A stretch of 64,000 bases of DNA from JACDCY01 sp964350145 (GCA_964350145.1 CAYGJL010000013.1:1-64000), one strand, 5' to 3'. Shown: positions 49,319 to 58,208, counted from the stretch's first letter. Notes: a model not told the origin generated them from the sequence alone. Numbers and translations: made by a program.

Positions 49319-50608
49319 TTACTGCGTCGGGGCCGTCGGCCTTCGCGCACGCGACGACCAGTGGATGGCGCGGATGCGCCAGCCCTCAGGCGTTCTGGTC
49401 AAGACCATCAGCTCGGCGCCGGCCGAGTTGATGGCGCGATCGCGATACGTTCCGACCGTGGTGCTGGTTGATGTGGCCCATGCGACGTCGCCCTGGATCG
49501 TGACACGCACCGCTCCGCGGGACGATCGGATTGCCCGGGCGAAGGCCATGTCGCCGGGCAAATGATGCGAGCGGTATTCCTCCCGCGTCTCCACTCCGCC
49601 TGACTCCATGATCATCGCGTCGGCGGCAAGCAACGACATCGCGGACAGGCTGTCGCCGTTTGCGAGCGCGCCGTGAAATGCGTCGACAACGGCCGCGACG
49701 GAGCCGGAGTCTGACATGGACTCACGGGCGCCGACCGTCCGCCCAGCGGCGGTCCGCCCTACCTGAAACACGAGCGTCGCCCAGTGAGTATCCCAATCCG
49801 CCCCGGAGCCGGGGTCCGCCTGCGCGATATGGATCATGCGCACGTTCCACAAACCGGCGCCGGTAATGGCAACGCGGATAACACCGTCGGCGTTCGCCGT
49901 TAGGTGCGCGTCGGGGACTGACGCGGCCGCAACTGTTGCCGGCGCCGAAGAGAGTGCGGCCACGTACCCGGCGTGGACGCGTGCTCCGGCCAGCGATCGC
50001 CCGCGATACACGACACGCAGGGCCAACGAATCGCCGGGACGCAGCTCCGAGGGGTCGCGCAGAGGAACGAATTCGAGGGGGTGCCCAGCTGGACGGGAAA
50101 ACGCGCGTGGTCCGCCGCGGCCGACCTCCACCAGAGTCTTCGCGTACTTCGCATACCGGCGCGTCACACTGTCGCGCCCGGTCAGCAGCCCCTCGCGGAC
50201 TACTCGATCGAGCGCTTCGGGGGCTCCTTCGAGTTCCAGATAGCGCTTGAAGCCGGCAGCGGACTCACGGATGGATCGAGGGTGCAGGGTCACCGCTACA
50301 ATTCGTTGGCCGCGCCCGCTTGGTATATGGCGGAGAACGAGCGACGCGCCCGCCTGCGACATGCCGGTTATCAACTCCTCATCCGAGGCGCCGAGCAGTC
50401 GCGCTTCGGCGACGCGATCGACGGCCACCGCCGATTCGCTGGTTGGGAAACTACTGCTCGTCTGACCGCGCACCTGGATTGCCGACCCTTCCGTGATGAC
50501 AAATGCGTCGGGGACCAGCCAGAAATCGTGAGCGTGGGCGGCGACGGCGATGAGGAATGCGGCGGACGCAACGGCAGTTGCGGCCAGGGTGCGTTCAACG
50601 TTGGTCAT
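49319..50608 (-). CDS. DUF4198 protein fused to an NTF2-like (DUF4440) domain
   Basis: A 429-residue exported protein. From ATG 50608 a signal peptide (VASAAFLIAVAAHA) precedes HDFWLVPDAF, the characteristic N terminus of DUF4198 proteins, which bind metal with that first histidine and act beside nickel/cobalt or copper transport systems. The DUF4198 part runs to about 285. The C-terminal 135 residues (AAVVDAFHGALANGDSLSAMSLLAADAMIMESGGVETREEY) form an NTF2/SnoaL-like domain. An extension upstream to 50659 lacks a signal and is rejected. The fusion is unusual. Confidence 0.82.
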   Translation of the reverse strand: MTNVERTLAATAVASAAFLIAVAAHAHDFWLVPDAFVITEGSAIQVRGQTSSSFPTSESAVAVDRVAEARLLGASDEELITGMSQAGASLVLRHIPSGRGQRIVAVTLHPRSIRESAAGFKRYLELEGAPEALDRVVREGLLTGRDSVTRRYAKYAKTLVEVGRGGPRAFSRPAGHPLEFVPLRDPSELRPGDSLALRVVYRGRSLAGARVHAGYVAALSSAPATVAAASVPDAHLTANADGVIRVAITGAGLWNVRMIHIAQADPGSGADWDTHWATLVFQVGRTAAGRTVGARESMSDSGSVAAVVDAFHGALANGDSLSAMSLLAADAMIMESGGVETREEYRSHHLPGDMAFARAIRSSRGAVRVTIQGDVAWATSTSTTVGTYRDRAINSAGAELMVLTRTPEGWRIRAIHWSSRARRPTAPTQ

Positions 50609-50734
50609 CGGTGGCGATAATTCGGGGAAGCAACACTGGGAGGTCCGTCTCCGTGGCATATTACCCGGGTCTGGAGACTGATGGAAGCGGCAGCAGCGAA
50701 ACGCGTAACAGTGTCACTCCGAGGTTTTGGCGAC

Positions 50735-51976
50735 ATGAAAAATCATTGGGGCACGAGTATGCTCGGTACGGTCACGCTCTTCGCGATTGGCGGATGTGCT
50801 GACGCAGGAGAATCGCGCGTGGGCGACGCAGCGCCTTCCGGCGCGGTTACTGCGATCGCGAGCCCCGCCGGCCCGGGATCAGGCGAGCCTTTCCTTGCTC
50901 TGAACGACGACGGCCGCGTGTATTTAAGCTGGATTGAGCCGGTCGATTCGGCGCACGCGCTCAAGTTCGCCGTATACGACGGCGAAGCGTGGTCCTCGCC
51001 GCGCACGATTCGCGAGGGCCGCGATTTCTTCGTGAACTGGGCCGACTTTCCCTCCATCAAAGCGATGGACGACGGCCGCCTTGTCGCGCACTGGTTGCAG
51101 AGGACCGGGTCAGGGACCTACGCGTATGGCGTGCGCGTCTCGCAATCCGCCGACGGCGGCGCGACGTGGAGTGAGCCGCTGATACCACACCGCGATTCGT
51201 CCGACACCGAACATGGTTTCGTCACGTTGTGGCGCGAAGGCCCGGACGTGGGCGCAGTGTGGCTCGACGGCCGGAAATACAACACTGCCGGCCATTCACC
51301 CACGAACGAGATGATGGTCATGTCTACCACTATCGCGGCAGACGGGCGGCTCGGCGTGGAGACTCCGATCGACGAGCGCGCGTGCGATTGCTGCCAGACC
51401 GCGGTCGCGATCACGTCCAGCGGGCCGATCGTGGCGTATCGCGACCGATCGCCCGACGAGATCCGCGACATCTACGTCGCGCGGCGCGTGAACGACCGGT
51501 GGACGACGCCGGTGCCGGTTCACGCCGACGGCTGGAAGATCGCGGCGTGTCCGGTGAACGGGCCGGCGCTCGCGACGGCGGACGAGCGCGTGGCGCTGGC
51601 ATGGTTCACTTCGGCCAACGACAGCGCAAAAGTGAAGGTCGCCTTCTCCGCGGACGCGGGAGCGACTTTCGGCGCGCCCGTTCGTGTTGACGAAGGACAG
51701 CCGGCTGGGCGGGTGGACGTCGCGCTGCTGCGCGACGGAAGCGCGCTGGTGAGCTGGATCGAGCGGACCGGCGGAGATACGGCGGAGGTTCGCGTACGGC
51801 GCGTGTCGCCGGACGGTACGCCCGCACCGGCGATTACCGTCGCCGCGTCGTCGGCCGCGCGTGCCAGCGGATTTCCGCGAATGGTCATTCGCGGCGGGGA
51901 CGCGATCTTCGCCTGGACCGAGCCCGGGAAGTCGTCGGCGATACGGCTCGCGAAGCTGTCGAATCCGGGCCAGTGA
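50735..51976 (+). CDS. Asp-box lipoprotein with CxCC motif
   Basis: A 413-residue exported lipoprotein (lipobox FAIGGC, C21; start ATG 50735). The propeller-like body has Asp-box motifs SQSADGGATW and FSADAGATF. A C217-x-C219-C220 group in ERACDCCQTAVAI and a cysteine in IAACPVNGP are unusual for propellers and may bind metal or be redox-active. It overlaps the TlpA gene (GTGA) and CcdA follows, so thiol/disulfide exchange is a natural partner process. Sialidase activity is not supported by visible catalytic residues. Confidence 0.8.
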   Translation: MKNHWGTSMLGTVTLFAIGGCADAGESRVGDAAPSGAVTAIASPAGPGSGEPFLALNDDGRVYLSWIEPVDSAHALKFAVYDGEAWSSPRTIREGRDFFVNWADFPSIKAMDDGRLVAHWLQRTGSGTYAYGVRVSQSADGGATWSEPLIPHRDSSDTEHGFVTLWREGPDVGAVWLDGRKYNTAGHSPTNEMMVMSTTIAADGRLGVETPIDERACDCCQTAVAITSSGPIVAYRDRSPDEIRDIYVARRVNDRWTTPVPVHADGWKIAACPVNGPALATADERVALAWFTSANDSAKVKVAFSADAGATFGAPVRVDEGQPAGRVDVALLRDGSALVSWIERTGGDTAEVRVRRVSPDGTPAPAITVAASSAARASGFPRMVIRGGDAIFAWTEPGKSSAIRLAKLSNPGQ

Positions 51977-52500
51977 GCAGCGCGCGAGTGCGATCGAAGT
52001 CGCGTGCTCTTGTCTTTTCCTTGCTGGCGGTCGTCGGATGCTCCGGCGACGCGGGCGTGGCGCGCGTGGACATCGGCGCGCCGGTTCCCGCGTACGCGGC
52101 AGCGTTGCTGGCCGGCGACAGCGTAACCCTCGCGGCGCTGCGGGGGAAGGTCGTGCTGCTGAACGTGTGGGCGACGTGGTGTCATCCGTGTCGGGACGAG
52201 ATTCCCGAGCTGCAGGCGCTGCATGAGCGGTACGCGGCGCGCGGCCTCGAGCTCGTAGGAGTGAGCGTGGACGCGGAGAGCGCCGACAACGCGATTCGCG
52301 CCTTCATGCGCGATTTTCGCATGACTTATCCCGTCTGGCGCGATCCCGGGGAGCGTGTCTCCGCGCAGTTTCACATTGTGGGCGTGCCCGCGACGTTTCT
52401 GATTGACAGGGACGGCGTGCTCCGGTGGCGCAAGACCGGTCCCATACAGCCCGGAGACGCGACGCTGGCCGCAGCTCTCGAAGAGGCGCTTGGGAGCTGA
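51973..52500 (+). CDS. TlpA-family thiol-disulfide lipoprotein
   Basis: A 175-residue membrane-anchored thioredoxin-like protein. Lipobox VVGC (C23), then the thioredoxin fold with active site WATWCHPC (C70, C73) and cis-proline region VGVPATFLIDRDG. It reduces disulfides outside the inner membrane, for example in cytochrome c apoproteins or metal-binding proteins. GTG 51973 overlaps the upstream Asp-box gene, and its stop TGA shares a base with the start ATG of ccdA, which would supply it with electrons. Confidence 0.92.
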   Translation: MSSARVRSKSRALVFSLLAVVGCSGDAGVARVDIGAPVPAYAAALLAGDSVTLAALRGKVVLLNVWATWCHPCRDEIPELQALHERYAARGLELVGVSVDAESADNAIRAFMRDFRMTYPVWRDPGERVSAQFHIVGVPATFLIDRDGVLRWRKTGPIQPGDATLAAALEEALGS

Positions 52501-53228
52501 TGCAAGGATCGGATTCCGTCGGGCTCGCGATCAGCTTCAGCGCGGGGGTGCTGAGTTTCCTCTCTCCCTGCGTTCTACCGTTGATTCCCAGCTACGTGAC
52601 GTTCATCACGGGACTCGGTCTGGACGACGTGAAGCGGTCGCGCAGGATAGCGCTGGCGCACTCGCTCCTGTTCGTTACCGGGTTCACGCTCGTGTTTCTC
52701 GCGCTCGGCGCGACGGCCACGGCGTTCGGACGGCTGCTGGGCTACCACCGTGTGTGGGTGGGACGGATCGGCGGCGTGCTCGTGGTGCTGCTCGGGCTGT
52801 ACCTGATCGGCGCGTTCAACTTCGGGCCGTTCGCCCGGGAGCGGCGGGTACATCTCGCAACCAAGCCGCTCGGCTACCTCGGGACGCTCGTCGTCGGAAT
52901 GGCGTTCGCCGCGGGGTGGACCCCGTGCATCGGCCCGATCCTGGGGGCGGTGCTCACGTATACGGCGAGCTCGGCCGATCTCAACCGCGGGCTCGTGCTT
53001 CTCCTGGCCTATTCGCTCGGCCTGGCGGTCCCGTTCGTGGCGGCCGCGCTGATGGTGGACAAGTTCGTCGCGCTGTTCGAGCGCTACCGTGGCGGGCTGG
53101 CGTGGATGTCCCGAATCGCGGGCATTCTATTGATAGCCGTCGGCATCCTGATGCTCACCGATACGATGGTGCTGTTGTCGCAGTGGCTGCAGCCGATGAC
53201 CCCGGAGTTTCTTCGCAGCCGACTGTGA
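52500..53228 (+). CDS. ccdA: CcdA-type thiol-transporting membrane protein
   Basis: A 242-residue protein with six membrane helices. The two redox cysteines are C24 in LSFLSPCVLPLIPSY and C143 in AAGWTPCIGPILGA, the defining CcdA/DsbD-beta pair. It carries electrons from cytoplasmic thioredoxin to periplasmic TlpA-like proteins; TlpA is encoded immediately upstream with overlapping stop and start codons. The preceding lipoprotein with a CxCC motif may be a client. Two hairpins follow its stop. Confidence 0.93.
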   Translation: MQGSDSVGLAISFSAGVLSFLSPCVLPLIPSYVTFITGLGLDDVKRSRRIALAHSLLFVTGFTLVFLALGATATAFGRLLGYHRVWVGRIGGVLVVLLGLYLIGAFNFGPFARERRVHLATKPLGYLGTLVVGMAFAAGWTPCIGPILGAVLTYTASSADLNRGLVLLLAYSLGLAVPFVAAALMVDKFVALFERYRGGLAWMSRIAGILLIAVGILMLTDTMVLLSQWLQPMTPEFLRSRL

Positions 53229-53321
53229 AACCCTTTCGAGGGTAGCTCGCGTCCAAGAGTGAGGCTATGGCTTCGCTCCCCTCTTCCGGATCAAGGCGAG
53301 CTACTGGTTGGGGTTTTAACG
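53226..53321. repeat. Intergenic hairpin after ccdA
   Basis: GTAGCTCGC and GCGAGCTAC arms, extended outward by AAACCC and GGGGTTTT, with an inner GAAGCGA-type part around the loop; the T-rich right end suggests it could act as a terminator for ccdA. Confidence 0.6.
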
Positions 53322-53335
53322 ACTCCAGGGATTTT

Positions 53336-53443
53336 TACGGGGAACCCAAGTCTGGAGTGTGGCAGTTTGGAGTGAGTGAGTAGGGAGTTGCTCCTAACTG
53401 CCGACTCCGTACTGCCACACTCCATACTTGGATTCCCCCGCCA
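53336..53443. repeat. Second intergenic hairpin before the NRAMP-like gene
   Basis: Left GGGGAACCCAAGTCTGGAGT and right ACTCCATACTTGGATTCCCC pair, with inner GTGTGGCAGT/ACTGCCACAC and a loop of GAGTGAGTGAGTAGGGAGT-like words. No second copy was found in the window. The rest of 53229-53508 shows nothing else. Confidence 0.7.
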
Positions 53444-53508
53444 ACGCTCGTAGCTAGCGTCGCGTCGACAGTGCCGCCTTCGCTACGCATGGAATAGCAT
53501 TCCCCGTC

Positions 53509-54825
53509 ATGCCCGACAAGCCGAAGGAAGAGAGACGGGAAGCGCCGCGGGCGGAGCGGCAATACGAGCGCACGATTGGAACGCGGCTGCGGAGCTTCGG
53601 CCGCGAGTTGGGTCCCGGCCTTATCACCGGTGCCGCGGACGACGACCCGTCGGGAATCGCGACCTACTCCCAGGCGGGTGCGGCGTTCGGCTTCGGATTG
53701 CTGTGGACGACGATCATCACGCTCCCGCTGATGACAGCGGTGCAGCTGATGTGCGCGCGCATCGGGCTCGTATCGCAGCAGGGACTGGCGGCCGTGGTGC
53801 GGGACCATTATTCGAAGTTCCTGCTCTGGGCGGTGTGCGCGCTGCTGCTGTTCGGCAACGTCGTCAACATCGCGGCCAACCTCGGCGGGATGGGCGCCGC
53901 GGCCGGGCTGGTCACGGGGCGGAGAAGCATGCTCTGGGTGCCCCTGTTCACCGCGATCACGATCGCGTTCCTGGTGTTCTCGTCGTACCGGCTGATGAGC
54001 TCCGTTCTCAAGTGGCTGGCGTTGGCGCTGTTTGCCTACGTCGCGGCTGCTTTTCTGGCCAAGCCGGATTGGATCGAGGTGCTCAACGGCACGCTCCGTC
54101 CGCACTTCGCAATGGACCGCCGGTACCTGCTCACGTTCGTCGCCATTCTCGGGACGACCATATCACCGTATCTCTTTTTCTGGCAGGCAGCGCAGAACGT
54201 CGAGCATTACGAGGATGCAGCCGAGCCCGGCCGCCCGCGCCGCGCGATCGAGCGGGAACTCAGGTCCGCGCGTCGAGATGTCGGGGCCGGGATGCTGATA
54301 TCGAACGTGATCATGTTCTTCATTATCCTCACCGCCGGCGCGACGCTGCACCCGGCCGGGATCACGACCGTGGACTCCGCGGCGGATGCCGCCATGGCCC
54401 TCGAGCCGCTCGCGGGGAAGGCCGCGGCGCTCGTGTTCTCGATTGGAATCATCGGCACGGGAATGCTCGCAGTTCCGGTGCTGGCTGGCTCGGCGGCGTA
54501 CGCGGTGGCGGAAGCGGGGCAGTGGCGGCGGGGGATGAACCGCAAGCCGCGCCAGGCCCATCACTTCTACATCGTCATTGTGCTCGCGATGGTGATCGGC
54601 ATGGGGCTCAATTTCGGCGGGGTGAACCCGATGCGCATGCTGTTCGGCGCCGCCGTTGTAAACGGCGTGCTCGCACCGCCGCTCATCGTCGTGATCCTGC
54701 TCATCTGCAACAACCGCGAGGTGATGGGCGAAAAGCGGAACGGCTGGCTGATCAACACCGGCGGAATCGCCGCCGCGCTGCTCATGGGCGCGGGCGCGAT
54801 CACCCTGCTCCTCTCCTGGTGGTAG
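53509..54825 (+). CDS. NRAMP-related divalent metal transporter with non-standard motifs
   Basis: A 438-residue membrane protein with about 11 helices. The first-helix motif GPGLITGAADDDPSGIATYS reads D46-P47-S48-G49 where classic Nramp proteins have DPGN. The sixth-helix region is TTISPYLFFWQ (216-226) where Mn/Fe transporters have MPH. Loss of the soft methionine ligand suggests a different ion preference, like the Nramp-related magnesium transporters. It ends inside the convergent LysM gene (26-base overlap). Located downstream of the CcdA hairpins, it is probably transcribed alone. Confidence 0.85.
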   Translation: MPDKPKEERREAPRAERQYERTIGTRLRSFGRELGPGLITGAADDDPSGIATYSQAGAAFGFGLLWTTIITLPLMTAVQLMCARIGLVSQQGLAAVVRDHYSKFLLWAVCALLLFGNVVNIAANLGGMGAAAGLVTGRRSMLWVPLFTAITIAFLVFSSYRLMSSVLKWLALALFAYVAAAFLAKPDWIEVLNGTLRPHFAMDRRYLLTFVAILGTTISPYLFFWQAAQNVEHYEDAAEPGRPRRAIERELRSARRDVGAGMLISNVIMFFIILTAGATLHPAGITTVDSAADAAMALEPLAGKAAALVFSIGIIGTGMLAVPVLAGSAAYAVAEAGQWRRGMNRKPRQAHHFYIVIVLAMVIGMGLNFGGVNPMRMLFGAAVVNGVLAPPLIVVILLICNNREVMGEKRNGWLINTGGIAAALLMGAGAITLLLSWW

Positions 54826-55579
54826 CCGGCTCGGCTGGAGGCTGACGCGGGCCCGGCGGCTTCACGATCATCCGGTCGCCGATGCGGATGCGCGGACCGG
54901 TCAGATTGTTCCACTCCTGTAATCGCTCCACCGTGGTGCCGAAGGTGTTGGCGACGGTGGAGATGGCGTCGCCGCGCTGCACGACGTAATGGAGCGGCGC
55001 GTTCGCGATCTCGCGCACCTTGGCGCGGAGTTGAGCTTCACGCGCCGCGAGATCGCGTTGGGCTGTGTGCGTGCCGTTGACGTAGGCTTCGAGCGAGTCC
55101 AGCTCCCGGCGGTGTTCGCGCGTGGCGGCGAACGTCGCCGACTGTCCCTCGCGCCTGACCGTCACTCCCGGCGCGGTCAGGAAGAAGACGCGCCCCGGAT
55201 CAACCTCCAGAAGGGTGTCGTTGGGGAACTCCTCCACGATGATGGACGGCGGCGCGTCGGCGCTCTCGAGATTGTCCTGGGGAGCTACGCCGATGAAGAC
55301 CAGCCGCTCGTCGGTCGCGGCCAGGACACCGTTGGTTCCGCGGAAATAGTCGGCCGGCCGGCGCAGGTACACGTGCGCCTGCCGGTGAACCTTCTCGCCG
55401 AACCGGAGAGTGCCGCTCGAGAGCTCCCGCTCGGCCAGCTCGCGGGCCTCGGGGATGTCCACCCCGCGCATGAAAAAGAGGTAGCCGAACACGGCTATCC
55501 CGATCACCATCGCGAGACTTCCGATCACCAGGCGCCGGACAAGTCGGAACGAGCGGTACAGCCCTTCGGATTCTTTCAT
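54800..55579 (-). CDS. LysM-domain protein with N-terminal membrane anchor
   Basis: A 259-residue protein. An N-terminal membrane helix (RLVIGSLAMVIGIAVFGYLFF) precedes a globular region of unknown fold and a C-terminal LysM domain (HYVVQRGDAISTVANTFGTT, continuing VERLQEWNNLTGPRIRIGD) that binds peptidoglycan. It ends in a proline-rich tail. Likely an envelope protein. Its 3' end overlaps the NRAMP gene by 26 bases on the opposite strand. Confidence 0.82.
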   Translation of the reverse strand: MKESEGLYRSFRLVRRLVIGSLAMVIGIAVFGYLFFMRGVDIPEARELAERELSSGTLRFGEKVHRQAHVYLRRPADYFRGTNGVLAATDERLVFIGVAPQDNLESADAPPSIIVEEFPNDTLLEVDPGRVFFLTAPGVTVRREGQSATFAATREHRRELDSLEAYVNGTHTAQRDLAAREAQLRAKVREIANAPLHYVVQRGDAISTVANTFGTTVERLQEWNNLTGPRIRIGDRMIVKPPGPRQPPAEPATTRRGAG

Positions 55580-55746
55580 TTGCTGGAATTTCCCCTGGGG
55601 ATCTGTCTCGCGAGCACGGGGGCAATCTCCATACCCCGCGATGGATTGTCTCAGGCTCCGTGAATTTCTTGGATTCCCGTTAGCCCTGCTAGGAGCCGTT
55701 TAATCCCCCCGAATTGTATTGCTCTACGGCGTAAATGACGTTACCT

Positions 55747-55764
55747 TTGTACGTATACCTACAA
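55747..55764. promoter_or_regulatory. Near-palindromic operator candidate
   Basis: TTGTACGTATACCTACAA is an 18-base near-perfect dyad (16 of 18 positions symmetric), 20 bases upstream of the HTH gene start. Autoregulators of the XRE type often bind such sites; the assignment is inference. Confidence 0.5.
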
Positions 55765-55784
55765 CCGCATTACCCAAAAAGGTC

Positions 55785-56333
55785 ATGGCCGAGTGGATTG
55801 GGCGCGACCTCAAGCGCCTTCGGAAGCTTAGAGGGATGCGTCGCCAGGATGTAGCCGCTCAGCTCCGGCAGCCCGTGTCCGTTTCCACGATCCGTAACAT
55901 CGAGCACGACGAGCGGTACAACGTCTCGCTCGATCTGCTGGGTCAGATCGCCCAGGTCCTGGGCGCGGACGTGCGCATCACGCTGGAGCAGCGGGAAGTC
56001 GAATGGAAGGGACTGACGGAGGAGGCGAAACGGGTGATCGCGAGCGATTACTTCATTCACCTCATCCGGGAGAACCATCCGGACTGTCCGTTGACGAATT
56101 CGCAGATAGGCCGGCGGATGTGGGGGTTCGCGAGCGCCCGTGGGGCCACGCGTGTGCGCGAGCGGAAGCTGGTCAAGAAGGCGCTTAGCTGGACGGGATT
56201 GAAGCGCGCGCCTACGACGGCCGCGGAATACGAAGTATCGGAACACGACGTTGCGGCGATGGAGCGCTACGCTGATCGCCTCGGAAGAGCATTCAAGGAC
56301 CCCAAGGGCCGGATTCTGGTTCCTGTCGCCTGA
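55785..56333 (+). CDS. XRE-family HTH regulator
   Basis: A 182-residue protein from ATG 55785 (AAAGG 4 bases upstream). The N-terminal HTH is IGRDLKRLRKLRGMRRQDVA followed by STIRNIEHDERYNVSLDLLGQIAQVLGADV, the usual XRE five-helix order. The C-terminal half (WKGLTEEAKRVIASDYFIHL, then GRRMWGFASARGATRVRERK) is not recognised; the second segment is basic and may contact DNA. A longer start at 55719 would cover the operator and is not preferred. Confidence 0.75.
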   Translation: MAEWIGRDLKRLRKLRGMRRQDVAAQLRQPVSVSTIRNIEHDERYNVSLDLLGQIAQVLGADVRITLEQREVEWKGLTEEAKRVIASDYFIHLIRENHPDCPLTNSQIGRRMWGFASARGATRVRERKLVKKALSWTGLKRAPTTAAEYEVSEHDVAAMERYADRLGRAFKDPKGRILVPVA

Positions 56334-56365
56334 CGGACTTCTCAACCTTGGAAACCAGGACGGAT

Positions 56366-57187
56366 ATGAGCTTCAGTGACGAACGCCGCACGACCGGGCA
56401 GACTGCGCCCTCGCGCTCGAAGCGCGCGCGGCTAGGCACCGTGCCGCAGATGGGCTTTGCCGCTGCGATGATGCTTGCCGGCGCGGTCTGGGCCGGTACG
56501 GGCGCGGGGACGGTGTATGCCAAGCCCGGCGAGCTGCTGGCGCTGCCCGCGACGGTTGTGAAGCAGACGCTCACGCCGGAAGAGATTCTCATTGGTGACG
56601 CGACGCCCGATCTTTCGGCTCCGGTCACGCAGCGGATCGCGTTCGTCCTGCGCAAGTTCGCCAAGGATGACCGCGTTGCCGATCGCGCCGCTACGGCGCT
56701 GGTGCGTGAGGCCGCCAGGAAGAACATCGACCCCGTGCTGCTCGTCGGCCTGATGATCACGGAGAACTCCGCCATTGATCCACTGGCGAAGAGCAGCGTC
56801 GGCGCCACCGGGTTGATGCAGGTGATGCCGTTTCACGCCGGCGAGTGGGGCTGCGGCTCGGACAATCTCGTCAACGTCGAATCGAACATCTGTCACGGCG
56901 TCGCGATCCTGGCAGATTACGTCGGCCGCTCGCCCAGGAATCTCCACAAGGCGCTGCTGCGCTACAACGGCTGCGTCCGCGGCACCAACACGCCGAACTG
57001 CCACACGTATTCATCGAAGGTTTACAAGCACGCCAACAACGCGTCCAAGCTGATGGCGTCGCTGGGCGGTGACGGCCGCGCGTACCGCGCTCCCACCGGC
57101 GCGCCGGCACGCAGGGTGGCCAAGGCACCGGTGAGAACGGCGCCGGTGCGGAAGGGCGTCGTGGGGAAGATCCGACGGACTGGCTGA
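56366..57187 (+). CDS. Lytic transglycosylase (SLT domain)
   Basis: A 273-residue exported protein from ATG 56366 (AGGA upstream). A charged N terminus and hydrophobic segment (MGFAAAMMLAGAVWAGTGAGT) form a signal. The SLT/goose-lysozyme-like domain has the catalytic glutamate in ITENSAIDPLAKSSVGATGL and MQVMPFHAG, then YNGC. It cleaves peptidoglycan between MurNAc and GlcNAc to give 1,6-anhydro ends. The basic C-terminal tail (RRVAKAPVRTAPVRKGVVGK) may bind the cell wall. TTG 56348 is a weaker alternative start. Confidence 0.87.
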   Translation: MSFSDERRTTGQTAPSRSKRARLGTVPQMGFAAAMMLAGAVWAGTGAGTVYAKPGELLALPATVVKQTLTPEEILIGDATPDLSAPVTQRIAFVLRKFAKDDRVADRAATALVREAARKNIDPVLLVGLMITENSAIDPLAKSSVGATGLMQVMPFHAGEWGCGSDNLVNVESNICHGVAILADYVGRSPRNLHKALLRYNGCVRGTNTPNCHTYSSKVYKHANNASKLMASLGGDGRAYRAPTGAPARRVAKAPVRTAPVRKGVVGKIRRTG

Positions 57188-57246
57188 TCGTCTAGCAAGT
57201 ACCATGAGCCCGCGGCGCGGGCTCACCGGCACGGTATAATTCCGCG

Positions 57247-58182
57247 ATGCAACGGCCCCACCCCGAGGCTGCGCTCGCCCTAGCTGTCGTCGGCATCTCC
57301 GTCGCCGCGCCGCTCGTCCGGCTGTCGGATGCACACCCCATAGCGATCGCATTCTGGCGGCTGGCGTTCTCGCTTGCCTTCGTGCTCATCGCGCTGCTTG
57401 CCACAGGGACCTGGCGCGAGCTCCGGGCGCTCACGCGGACCGAGCTGATGATCGGGATCGCCGCCGGCGTGATGCTGGCCGTGCACTTCTGGTCGTGGAA
57501 CGCGTCGGTCGATCTCACCACCATCGCCGCCTCCACCACTCTGGTCAGCCTGCAGCCTGCCATCGTCGCCGTTCTTTCAGCCATTTTGTTGCGGGAGCGG
57601 CCGCGGGCTGTGCAGGTCGCGGGAATCCTCATCGCGCTCGCAGGCGCGTTCGTGATCAGCACGCCCGCTCTCTACTCGGGAGCGGCGGCAGTGAGCCCCA
57701 ACGCGCCACTCGGGAACGCGCTCGCGCTGCTCGGCGCAATCACCGCGTCCATCTATTATCTGAGCGGCAGGCGGCTGCGCACCGGACTCGGCCTCTGGCC
57801 TTACGTCGCTGTCGTGTACGGCGCGTGCTTCGCGTCGCTCGCGGTGATAGCCGCGGCGTCGGGGGTGGATCTCGCGCCCCAGCCGGCCCGGGAGATCTGG
57901 ATATTCCTGGGGCTCGCGGTGGGACCGATGCTCCTGGGCCACACGGCGATGAACTACGCGCTCCGCTACCGGCCGGCGTACGTCGTCAATCTCACGGTGC
58001 TCGCCGAGCCGGTAGGAGCGACGCTTATTGCCGCGGCACTTCCCGGCATTCGCGAGATTCCGCCGCTGTCCACCATGGCCGGGGGCGCTGTGATACTCGC
58101 CGGTGTCGTCCTGACCGTCCTCGGCGAGCGAGCCGGCAAGCGCGGCGATGCCGCCGTTTATACTACAGAGGCAGCTGGATAA
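57247..58182 (+). CDS. EamA/DMT-family transporter
   Basis: A 311-residue protein with ten membrane helices in two EamA repeats (residues about 1-145 and 150-300). Features: HFWSWNASVDLTTIAASTTLVSLQP in the first repeat and GHTAMNYALRYRPAYVVNLTVLAEPVGATLIA in the second. The drug/metabolite transporter superfamily exports amino acids, nucleobases or sugars; the substrate is not predictable. It lies 26 bases before the M14 peptidase gene, possibly in one transcript. Confidence 0.9.
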   Translation: MQRPHPEAALALAVVGISVAAPLVRLSDAHPIAIAFWRLAFSLAFVLIALLATGTWRELRALTRTELMIGIAAGVMLAVHFWSWNASVDLTTIAASTTLVSLQPAIVAVLSAILLRERPRAVQVAGILIALAGAFVISTPALYSGAAAVSPNAPLGNALALLGAITASIYYLSGRRLRTGLGLWPYVAVVYGACFASLAVIAAASGVDLAPQPAREIWIFLGLAVGPMLLGHTAMNYALRYRPAYVVNLTVLAEPVGATLIAAALPGIREIPPLSTMAGGAVILAGVVLTVLGERAGKRGDAAVYTTEAAG

Positions 58183-58208
58183 CTCCACCGTTTCCCTCAG
58201 ATAGACTC

